The position numbers were made by a program, and so were the translations under genes. Positions 1-6,300 of a stretch of 6,393 nt of DNA are shown here, in pieces (within the stretch, counting starts at the first letter, position 1; each line of letters opens with the position of its first letter). The stretch lies in contig CALBKR010000047.1 in the NCBI GenBank assembly GCA_937896105.1, positions 1 to 6,393 on the forward strand, read 5' to 3'. The stretch comes from an uncultured Bacteroidales bacterium. Its GTDB lineage: Bacteria > Bacteroidota > Bacteroidia > Bacteroidales > Bacteroidaceae. The notes beneath the pieces were generated by a model. It made no database searches. It saw only the letters and a list, made by a program, of their open reading frames with translations, and was not told the origin of the DNA.

Positions 1-16
1 TCCCGCTTGAACAATT

Positions 17-54
17 TATAATAAACAGCGCGGGCAACCGCGCTGTTTATTATA
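17..54. terminator. Perfect 17-bp hairpin with GCAA tetraloop, probable terminator of an upstream gene
   Basis: Bases 17-33 and 38-54 are exact reverse complements, closed by the four-base loop GCAA (34-37), which fits the stable GNRA loop class. The stem has a GC-rich top (about six G/C pairs) and an A/T-rich base, so the 3' side ends in a T-rich tract as in an intrinsic terminator, and it could work in either direction. It would end a gene lying left of the window and separate it from the TPR gene that starts at 120. The left edge (1-16) is too short to show what that gene is. The inverted repeat is seen directly; the terminator role is inferred. Confidence 0.65.
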
Positions 55-63
55 TCAAATAAG

Positions 64-98
64 TTGCACCGCCTTAGAGCCCTTACACTAAGGTGCAA
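64..98 (+). promoter_or_regulatory. Bulged hairpin in the leader of the TPR gene
   Basis: TTGCA (64-68) pairs with TGCAA (94-98) and CCTTAG (72-77) pairs with CTAAGG (88-93). This gives an 11-bp stem with a three-base bulge (69-71) and a ten-base loop. An alternative pairing, TTGCACC with GGTGCAA, competes for bases 92-93. The structure ends 21 bases before the preferred ATG at 120 and overlaps the alternative GTG at 93. A weak match to the Bacteroidales -7 element (TA-2-TTG) lies at 60-66, which would place this hairpin at the very 5' end of the transcript. A role in mRNA stability or translation control is possible, but chance or a leftover repeat cannot be excluded. Confidence 0.35.
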
Positions 99-119
99 AC
101 TACATTTCACATTGGTCAA

Positions 120-2099
120 ATGGAAGAAAAACGTATCACAGAAATACAGAAGAGCGTCATTAAAGCACTTGGTGAATTGAGGCTCAAAGAGGCAATAGAA
201 ACACTTGGAGAAGGCATAGAAGAGTTGCAGGACTGGGAACTGCGCACACGCTACACCGAGATACAGACAGCATACCATTATATGCTCGACTATCTGCGTC
301 AGGGAATGCCCGACCCCGACAGGGAACGCCTGCACGGCGAGCTCATAGGCCGTTGCTACATCATCAACGACCAGATAGCGATATCAAGGCTCACCGAGAG
401 CCCGTCGCTGCGCATATACACCCAGCTCCGCCGCAAATACAAGAACCTCGACAGCCTTGCCGGCGCACACAGCAAGCTCAAGGAGAACGCTGCCAACTAT
501 GCCATCACCGACAGCCTCCCCGCCAACGAATGTAAGGGGGTGCGTGAGCAACTGGCCGGCGAACACGAGAGGCTGTTGCCCGAGCTGTTCGGTATCATCT
601 GGACAAGCATCGGCTGGAACAAGGGCGATGCCGAAGCCATCAACGACATCATCGCCGATGAGGAGATAAGCCTCAACGACCGCGCCACACTTGTGAGCGC
701 CATCACACTGAGCACCCTCAAATGCTTCGAGCCTACAAAAATAGATGCGCTCTGCCACATAGCCACAAATGGCTGCCACACTCTTTCGGTGCGCGCCATC
801 ACAGGCCTTGTGATAGCACTCTTCCAGTACGAAGAACGCCTTGCCTACTACCCCACCATCGCAGCAGCACTCGCCGCACTGCGCGACAACAGCGAGATAC
901 TGCGCCGTGTGCAGACAATACAGATACAGCTGCTTCGCTGCCGCGAGACACAGAAGATAGACCGCAAGATGCGCGAGGAGATAATCCCGGCAATGCTCAA
1001 GAACCCACAGCTCGGCAACGGCAAGCTGAGCATAGACATACTCAAGGAGATTGAGGAGGACGACGACAAGAACCCCGAGTGGAGCAAATGGATTGAGAAC
1101 GACAACATCAAGAGCAAGCTTGAGGAGATGACCAAGTGGCAGATAGAAGGCGCCGATGTATATATGGGCACCTTCTCACAGCTCAAGAACTACCCCTTCT
1201 TCGGCGAGATGAGCAACTGGTTCCGTCCATTCGACATCAACGTGCCCGGCATCAGCAGCCTGCTCCCCGACAACAACGCCGCAGGCGACACCCTGCTGAG
1301 CGCAATATGCAAGTCACCCGTCTTCTGCAACAGCGACAAGTACTCGTTCTGCCTCACCGTTCAGCGCATCCCCCTGGAACAGCGTCAGGCACTTATGGGA
1401 CAGCTAACCGGCGAGGATGGCGAGGCAATGGACATCGACACATACGCACAAGCCAACAAAGAGAGATTTGCCGAGATTGAGAGCAACAGCTACATACAGG
1501 ACCTCTACCGTTTCTTCAAGCTCTCGGGACACAAGAGCGAGTTCAAGGATCCTTTCACTATGCAGCTCAACCTGTTGCAGAGCAAAGCCCTTGCACCCCT
1601 TGTCAGCGACAGCCACGCCCTGCTGCGCACCTTCCGCTACCTTGTGGAGAAGGAGTACTATGCCGAGGCCTACAACGCCGGCAAGCAGTTCGAGAAGAGC
1701 GGCGAGTGCGATGCACAGTTCTTCCAGGAGATGGGCTACTGCCTGCAGAAAGAGCTCCGTTACAAAGAAGCCATCGACTATTACACCAAGGCCGACATCG
1801 TCAAGCCCGACACCCTGTGGACCCTGCGCCACATAGCACAGTGCTACCGCCTGCAAGGCGAGTTCGACAACGCCTTGGGATACTACCGGATGGCCGAGGA
1901 GCTTGCACCCGAGAACATATCACTGCTGCTGCAGACAGGCGAGAGCTTCGCCACCGTCAAGCAGTACGACGAACCACACGCGCCATCGCCTGGTGCTCAT
2001 TCATCACCGGCAAGGACGACCAAGCCCGCAGCTACTACCAGCGCCTCATCAGCGCCCCCAACCCCGGCTACGAAGACTACCTCAATGCCGCACATGTAG
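120..2099 (+). CDS. Tetratricopeptide-repeat (TPR) helical protein, broken near its 3' end
   Basis: This encodes a large, charged, almost wholly alpha-helical protein with no signal peptide or membrane segment, so it is probably cytoplasmic. The first 500 or so residues are helical and I do not recognise them; about 675-900 has a HEAT-like look. From about 1655 TPR units follow (roughly 1714-1810 and 1811-1915), with the usual small residues and a Pro near the unit end (VKPDT, LAPEN). TPRs bind other proteins, but the partner here is unknown. ATG 120 is preferred because it begins directly with charged helix (MEEKRITEIQ). GTG 93 adds nine residues and sits inside a hairpin; neither start has a clear ribosome binding site. 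After KQYDE (to about 1973) the frame is lost: the last 40 or so residues in this frame are a low-complexity Pro/Ala/Thr/Ser string ending at TAG 2097-2099, while the true continuation lies one frame over and ends at 2266. The gene is therefore probably a pseudogene or makes a truncated product, unless there is an assembly error. Confidence 0.8.
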   Translation: MEEKRITEIQKSVIKALGELRLKEAIETLGEGIEELQDWELRTRYTEIQTAYHYMLDYLRQGMPDPDRERLHGELIGRCYIINDQIAISRLTESPSLRIYTQLRRKYKNLDSLAGAHSKLKENAANYAITDSLPANECKGVREQLAGEHERLLPELFGIIWTSIGWNKGDAEAINDIIADEEISLNDRATLVSAITLSTLKCFEPTKIDALCHIATNGCHTLSVRAITGLVIALFQYEERLAYYPTIAAALAALRDNSEILRRVQTIQIQLLRCRETQKIDRKMREEIIPAMLKNPQLGNGKLSIDILKEIEEDDDKNPEWSKWIENDNIKSKLEEMTKWQIEGADVYMGTFSQLKNYPFFGEMSNWFRPFDINVPGISSLLPDNNAAGDTLLSAICKSPVFCNSDKYSFCLTVQRIPLEQRQALMGQLTGEDGEAMDIDTYAQANKERFAEIESNSYIQDLYRFFKLSGHKSEFKDPFTMQLNLLQSKALAPLVSDSHALLRTFRYLVEKEYYAEAYNAGKQFEKSGECDAQFFQEMGYCLQKELRYKEAIDYYTKADIVKPDTLWTLRHIAQCYRLQGEFDNALGYYRMAEELAPENISLLLQTGESFATVKQYDEPHAPSPGAHSSPARTTKPAATTSASSAPPTPATKTTSMPHM

Positions 2100-2266
2100 A
2101 ATGGGTAACCCACAACAACGCCCAAGCCGTAGAATACTACAACAAAGCCAAAGAAATATGCGGAGATAAAAAGTTGGCTGACACACTCATAAATGACAAA
2201 GAAATTCTATTTAATCGTGGTGTTAGCAAAATAGAACTGCAGTTACTAATAGACCTAATCAGCTGA
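1974..2266 (+). pseudogene. Displaced C-terminal part of the TPR gene (frame +2)
   Basis: In the +2 frame the sequence from about 1974 reads TRAIAWCSFITGKDDQARSYY, a normal TPR helix pair. It continues through HVEWVTHNNAQAVEYYNKA and a polar tail to a stop at 2264-2266. It has no start of its own and continues the preceding gene. Restoring one base at 1973/1974 would rejoin the frames. However, the alanine that starts helix B of a TPR should recur every 34 residues, and across this join the spacing is only about 17, so around 17 codons plus one base appear to be missing. The last 35 codons are more AT-rich than the gene body. No slippery heptamer is visible, so programmed frameshifting is unlikely. 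Confidence 0.75.
2084..2164 (+). repeat. First copy of a duplicated TPR-gene segment
   Basis: These 27 codons match 2352-2432 at 72 of 81 bases by hand alignment, in the same orientation and coding phase, with the starts of the two copies 268 bases apart. Exact blocks of 24 and about 29 bases occur inside the match. The similarity starts abruptly at the AATGCC codons in both copies. Beyond the block the two copies remain recognisably related as protein but diverge in DNA. This is the copy attached to the TPR gene body. Confidence 0.85.
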
Positions 2267-2297
2267 AACGGCTTCGACGACACGAGCAGTGATAGGT

Positions 2298-2328
2298 CGC
2301 AGGTAGCGTGGCAAGGTCACGCCCTGCG
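2298..2328. repeat. GC-rich bulged hairpin between the two TPR tails
   Basis: CGCAGG (2298-2303) pairs with CCTGCG (2323-2328), and GCGTG (2306-2310) pairs with CACGC (2318-2322), with a two-base bulge (2304-2305) and a seven-base loop. GGTCACG occurs twice around the right arm (2315-2321 and 2329-2335). The hairpin starts 32 bases after the stop at 2266, so it might act as a terminator, but no T-run follows. The whole 2267-2351 stretch has no coding character and shows no similarity to the TPR gene body. It may be an intergenic repeat element inserted between the tails. Confidence 0.45.
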
Positions 2329-2351
2329 GGTCACGAAAAGCGAGTGTTGTC

Positions 2352-2537
2352 AATGCCGGCCACGTAGAATGGGTAACCCACAACAACCAACAAGCCGTAG
2401 AATACTACAACAAAGCCAAGGAAATTTGCGGCAGTGCAAAGAAAATTGCAGAAAGTATACTTAACGATAAAGAAGCCCTTGCCACAAGAGGAATAGACGA
2501 AAGAGAGCTAATACTGCTTAGAGATATAATTATATAA
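2352..2537 (+). pseudogene. Orphan second copy of the TPR protein C-terminal tail
   Basis: The +3 frame from 2352 reads NAGHVEWVTHNNQQAVEYYN, then KAKEICGSAKKIAESILNDK and a polar tail to TAA at 2535-2537, 61 residues in all. It aligns along its full length with the end of the preceding TPR gene: nearly identical for the first 27 codons, then diverged but homologous (LINDKEILFNRG against ILNDKEALATRG). It has no start codon, no upstream TPR coding sequence and no promoter that I can see, so it is a remnant or a silent cassette. It most likely comes from a tandem paralogue whose 5' part was lost. Recombination through the shared block would replace the tail of the upstream gene with this one while keeping the coding phase. 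Confidence 0.75.
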
Positions 2538-2558
2538 GGCTTTCGCAAAGACAAAACT

Positions 2559-2600
2559 GTCCCTCTTTTCAAAGAGGGACGAGCGAAGCGGAGGGAGTTC
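2559..2600. repeat. Intergenic hairpin repeat, CCCTC-type element 1
   Basis: A nine-base stem (2559-2567 with 2572-2580, tip TTCA) is followed by GAGCGAAGCG (2581-2590) and a second GAGGGAGTTC (2591-2600). The left CCCTC arm can pair with either GAGGG copy, giving two alternative hairpins. From memory, elements of this design occur many times in Bacteroidales intergenic regions; within this window only a related element at 2739 can be seen. It starts 21 bases after the orphan tail's stop, so it could also end transcription, although no T-run follows on the + strand. Confidence 0.6.
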
Positions 2601-2614
2601 CGATACCCTTCCTT

Positions 2615-2648
2615 GTCATCCCGACAGAGCGCAGCGACGAGGGATCTC
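2615..2648. repeat. Intergenic repeat element 2 (ATCCC...GGGAT with AGAGCGCAGCGAC core)
   Basis: ATCCC (2618-2622) and GGGAT (2641-2645) are reverse complements enclosing an 18-base core that contains AGAGCGCAGCGAC. The layout recalls the widespread gut-Bacteroidota motif in which a 'CATCCC' and a 'GAGGGAT' flank a GAGCGAAGCG-like centre; this comparison is from memory. The stem is only five base pairs, so the case rests on similarity in design to its neighbours rather than on folding strength. No coding sequence overlaps it. Confidence 0.45.
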
Positions 2649-2656
2649 TACAAGTC

Positions 2657-2672
2657 GTTAACATCTATTAAC
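2657..2672. other. Small inverted repeat GTTAA-N6-TTAAC
   Basis: GTTAA at 2657-2661 and TTAAC at 2668-2672 form a perfect five-base dyad with a six-base spacer, the size of a simple operator. No gene starts downstream on the + strand, and the nearest minus-strand gene ends at 2825, so there is nothing obvious for it to regulate. It may be part of the repeat cluster or due to chance. Confidence 0.2.
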
Positions 2673-2738
2673 ACGGCAAAATGGTAGAGAAAGTTGCGAG
2701 TAAGCGAGTGCAGAGGAAAAGTTTACTAACTAAAAACT

Positions 2739-2780
2739 CTCCCTCTAAGTTAGGGGGAGTCCCGCAGGGGAGGGGGTCTG
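2739..2780. repeat. Intergenic hairpin repeat, CCCTC-type element 3
   Basis: CTCCCTCTAA (2739-2748) pairs with TTAGGGGGAG (2750-2759), with one T-G wobble. A spacer containing CCCGCAGGGG follows, then a second G-rich arm AGGGGGTCTG (2771-2780). This is the same order as the element at 2559: pyrimidine arm, purine arm, about ten-base spacer, second purine arm. That shared plan suggests related mobile or amplified intergenic sequences. Just before it, 2695-2709 holds a GCGAGTA/GCGAGTG near-direct repeat, which may belong to a further element. The element sits 45 bases beyond the 3' end of the Fic gene remnant. Confidence 0.55.
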
Positions 2781-2824
2781 TGAGAAACTTTATTGGGCAA
2801 AGCCAACAGATGGCAGAGGAGGAA

Positions 2825-3208
2825 TCAATACTTAATCTTGAAATAATCAAGCAAAGCCTTGTAGTTATCCTGAGCAGTGAGACAAGTATCCAAAAGATAC
2901 CCTCGCACACTATCCCACTGCTGCAAGCCACGATAATAGAACATCTTCAGTTCATCAGTGATTATAAACGGCACAAAGCCATTGGCAAGGCACTCCTTGA
3001 ACATGACAAGACGCCCAACACGGCCGTTTCCATCCTGGAACGGATGTATTGCCTCAAAACGATGGTGAAAATCAATAATATCCTCAAACGACTTGCGCTT
3101 TATACCATTATACTCCTTTAGCAAAGCCCTCATTGCCCGTGGCACATCCTCGGGAGCCACCGTGTCATTGCCACCCACCTCATTGGGCAAGCGTTTGTAC
3201 TCCCCCAC
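2825..3208 (-). CDS. Fic family protein, 5'-truncated (Fic catalytic domain)
   Basis: This encodes the C-terminal catalytic part of a Fic-domain protein. Fic enzymes move AMP, or another phosphate-containing group, onto Ser/Thr/Tyr side chains of target proteins. The core motif HPFQDGNGRVGR (about residues 55-66) is complete: the catalytic His, the acidic residue and the GNGR anion-binding loop with its final Arg. The upstream GYKR-LPNEVGG-type flap region (residues 3-13) and the closing LDYFKIKY also fit one Fic subfamily. Family members usually have about 200 or more residues; here only 127 are present. The GTG at 3206-3208 is the only plausible start keeping the flap. The open frame extends to 3241, after an in-frame TGA at 3242-3244, with no ATG, and family-like sequence fades just upstream of AVGEYKR. 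The inhibitory helix found in the N-terminus of many Fic proteins would be missing, and none is evident at the C-terminus. It is probably a remnant; no antitoxin is visible nearby. Confidence 0.8.
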   Translation of the reverse strand: MGEYKRLPNEVGGNDTVAPEDVPRAMRALLKEYNGIKRKSFEDIIDFHHRFEAIHPFQDGNGRVGRLVMFKECLANGFVPFIITDELKMFYYRGLQQWDSVRGYLLDTCLTAQDNYKALLDYFKIKY

Positions 3209-3235
3209 AGCTAAAACTATTTCATTAAAAGGGGG
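3202..3235. repeat. CCCCC/GGGGG inverted repeat at the Fic truncation point
   Basis: CCCCC (3202-3206) and GGGGG (3231-3235) face each other across an AT-rich 24-base interval. They lie exactly where similarity to Fic proteins ends. The stem is short, but the pattern of C-run, AT-rich middle and G-run recalls the hairpin element at 2739-2759, so this may be a worn insertion that cut the gene. The following 3242-3334 holds no recognisable gene, only an eight-T run at 3289-3296. Confidence 0.3.
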
Positions 3236-3334
3236 CTTGTATCACAAAAAATAGCACTCGACCGCTCTTACAATGCTGCTGACCACTCTTTTTTTTGCTT
3301 GTATTATTTTTATCGGACACTAATAATAAAAAGT

Positions 3335-3367
3335 AAAGGCGTTCCACTTTGCGAGTAGAACGCCTTT
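3335..3367 (-). terminator. Intrinsic terminator of the large surface-protein gene
   Basis: Bases 3335-3347 and 3355-3367 pair at 12 of 13 positions (core AAAGGCGTTC with GAACGCCTTT) around a seven-base loop. Read on the minus strand the stem is followed by ACTTTTTATTATTA, a clear U-rich tail, and it begins 20 bases after the stop codon at 3387. This is a textbook factor-independent terminator for the minus-strand gene, and it separates that gene from the Fic remnant further along the same strand. Confidence 0.85.
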
Positions 3368-3386
3368 GTTCATAAGGTTTTAAGGC

Positions 3387-6300
3387 TTATTTGCTAATAA
3401 TTACTTTTCTGCCATTGTTAATATAAATACCTCTTTCAATTGGCATTTTTGGTAATTTTATACCGGTGATGGTGTACCAACCATCAGGATATAGTACATT
3501 ATCATTTAAAACATCTTCTATTCCAACAAATACACCATCAAAATCTATTGTATAGTTCTTAATAGCAACATCTTCAATTCCTTTCAATGAAGGAATTTCA
3601 AAATAAGAATAGAAACTATTTAATGCGGCATCATCTGTGGGATAATATATAACTTTATCAGTACCCATGAACATAATGCTTTGGTCTCCTGCAGATGCAT
3701 AAACAGGAGCATAGCTACCTATCATATTTATTGCATCTAACTCAAATGTTTCGGAAACAACCATTCTCGGCTCATAATTAGTTATTATAACATTTTCAAA
3801 TACCGGATTTACGATGTTTTCGCCATTATCCCATTTCACGATATATGGTTTGCCGGCTTCTATTGCTGTAACTGTCTTGAATGAGAGATAAAGCATGCCC
3901 GTTGTGCTATCAAATCCATTACTACTTGCAGTATTCAATTCCATAATTGTCGCTCCTTCAAGAGGAGTGCCATTTAAATTGTCTACATCAAACGGCAAAC
4001 ACAATGTAGTCCAACTATTATCCTTGTAGAATGTGCGATTGACAAGTTGTGCATTGGTTGTCTTATTTCTTGATGCATAAGTTTCTAAAGTGATAGTATT
4101 GTTAATATCATCGTATAACATCAACTGCGATTCTATAACAACATTGCGAGCATAATTTCCTTTGCCGTCCTCTATTGTAGCATCAACGACTTCTCCTCCA
4201 ATTGGAGTTGCTATTACACAATCCACGAGAGAAATACCACCATTGAAGTCATCAACAGCTGCCGAGCCTTTGGCTGAAATCTCTACATTAGAAGAAACGA
4301 TTGAGAGCGATTCGTTACCACCGATATTACCTGTCATTGGGTACATTCCATTCACCGTAACATTGGTATCGAAAATTGTCAAATTTGCTCCGTTGTTTAC
4401 ACCTATACCTATAGCATTGGCATTTATGGTCAATTGACCTTCTCCGGTAATAACCGTATTAGCTGCAAAGTCAAACACATTAGACTCAACATTAACCTCT
4501 TGATTAATTGTAGAGTTACCTTCCACATCAATAATTAGTCCGTCTATGCCCTTGTTTTCCACCAATTTTACAGGTGTGTTCAAGGTGTAATCTCCATTAA
4601 TTGTCAATCTGTTATAATTATTGAAACTAAACTTGCCGTCACCTAAGATGTCTTCGCTATTACGGCTGGTAACTTGTGTAGATGCCACATAGAGGTCATA
4701 TTCTTTACCACTAACCGTTATTTTGCAGTTATCATAACACCCATTAGCAAGAGCAGTTATATAAACTTCTGCACCAATAGGAGCATCGGCTGCAATAGTA
4801 ACAACACCATCCACAACCGGAGCTATATTCTCATCGGTTGTGTGCCATTCTATTTCAGCTTTTGAGTTTGTTGGCATCAATTGTGCCACAAGTTCAATGC
4901 GATCACCTGGGTCGGCTGTTATATATTTATCACGCAAAATCACCGACTCGACATTATAATTACCATCAGTAACAGTTATTGTAAATGTACTTGTTGTTAT
5001 AGGATTTCCGTTTTGTATTGGAGTATAAGTATATACGCCCGGAGTGGCATTGGTAGCATCAATATTCATCTTCTCATAGAAGTCGAATTTAACAATTGGA
5101 GCCGTACCCTCACCGGTTACTTCTGTTGTAACACCGTAAACTGAGGCAGAGAACGGACGCCTTGCGACATCTAAATTAGTCATTTTCTCGCCTACGGCAA
5201 TTGTATGACTGCAACCCGACAAATACTCAATAGGAGGGAATGTACCATCATAACTTACATTAAATTGCACAGCTCGCGTTTTGTAACCTATGCTACTATT
5301 GTATGTCTGAATACGCACCTCCAAATAGTTCTTTTCTGCAAGTGTTTTAAGATATACTGTTTCATAGTTGCTTGTTGTGTTGATTGGTATTGTACACTCT
5401 TCATCTTCATAGAATTCACCATAAGGCGATCCGGTATTGCGATTTCCTACCGTCCAATTACTTCCCGATATGCCATACCAATTAGTAGCGTCCGAGGGCA
5501 CAGGGGAAGCATCGCATCTAATAACATCACCCACCTTACAATTCAACTCATTGTAAAATTTTTGAAAATAACCGACTGTCTTACTGATATTCAATTCGAT
5601 ATCTTGCAGATAAACCGATGTTCCGATATATATTCTGCCTTCGGCCACACTCTCACTTGCCCAGGCCGATGTTGTTTCTTTTACACGAGTAAATACGGTA
5701 TGGTTGGAATTAGCCGAACTATTCATTTCAAAGAAACCCACTTCGCTGTCGGGTGTTACTGCATTATTCCAATCATTCTCGGTGAGCGTTGACACATCTT
5801 TTGAGTAGTTGAAAATGATATACTCTTGTGTTGTCTTGGCATTTGACAAATGCACTTTATCGTTTATGTTTGTTAGCGTAGGAGCGACTGGTGAATTTGC
5901 ACACAATCTTTTTGTAATCTGATGACTTGGACTATATAAATATCCCGAATATCCTATTGCCTCCGCACGAACTCGTAAATATTTTCCTAATTCTGATTCC
6001 ATTGGCACATATACTTTTTCGGTTGCGCCGTCAATATCTTTCCAAGTTTCGTTATTTTCACTGATTTGCCATATACAACTCAATTCATTGAGACTTATAT
6101 TTCCACTGAGTGAAATGCCCAACGATTCTCCCGGCACAGGCGTTGATGCCAATGTAATAGTACCTGAAATAGGAGGAGTCATAATTACTACTCTTGTCTG
6201 CACTTCTTTGTTTTCATCAACTACATAATGACCATCGTTGCTAATTTGTCCCTCCCAAGGAGAGGCTATAATAAGAGGCGATGTGATAGTTATAGCGCCA

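Noticed and set aside
384..1856. Long open frames on the minus strand and in other + frames inside the TPR gene (e.g. 384-779, 848-1186, 1404-1856)
   Set aside because: They are low-complexity shadows of a GC-rich helical coding sequence, with no domain and no start context, while the frame from 120 gives coherent TPR sequence.
1960..1985. Programmed ribosomal frameshift in the TPR gene
   Set aside because: No slippery heptamer or downstream pseudoknot is apparent, and about half a repeat seems to be missing, which frameshifting would not explain.
1706..2266. An independent 186-residue gene in the +2 frame
   Set aside because: Its first part is an out-of-frame Arg/His/Pro-rich shadow. Only the part after about 1974 is TPR-like, and it continues the upstream gene.
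2559..2780. A CRISPR array in the repeat-rich intergenic region
   Set aside because: The repeats are unequal, unevenly spaced and individually palindromic, with no uniform spacers and no cas genes nearby.
2681..3121. A + strand 146-residue open frame and a minus-strand 87-residue frame (2668-2931)
   Set aside because: Both overlap the Fic gene and intergenic repeats and have no recognisable domain; the minus-strand frame from 3208 carries the intact Fic motif.
2825..3241. A complete Fic toxin-antitoxin pair
   Set aside because: The Fic part lacks its N-terminus, and no small antitoxin gene is found on either side.
4162..5792. + strand open frames opposite the surface-protein gene (4162-4437, 4674-4865, 4881-5144, 5205-5792)
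   Set aside because: They are antisense shadows with odd Cys/Ile/Tyr-rich composition, while the minus-strand frame is continuous over 1001 codons with clear domains.
6201..6203. GTG at 6203 as the start of the surface protein
   Set aside because: The frame continues open upstream to the window edge and encodes beta-helix-like repeats, so the real start lies outside the window.
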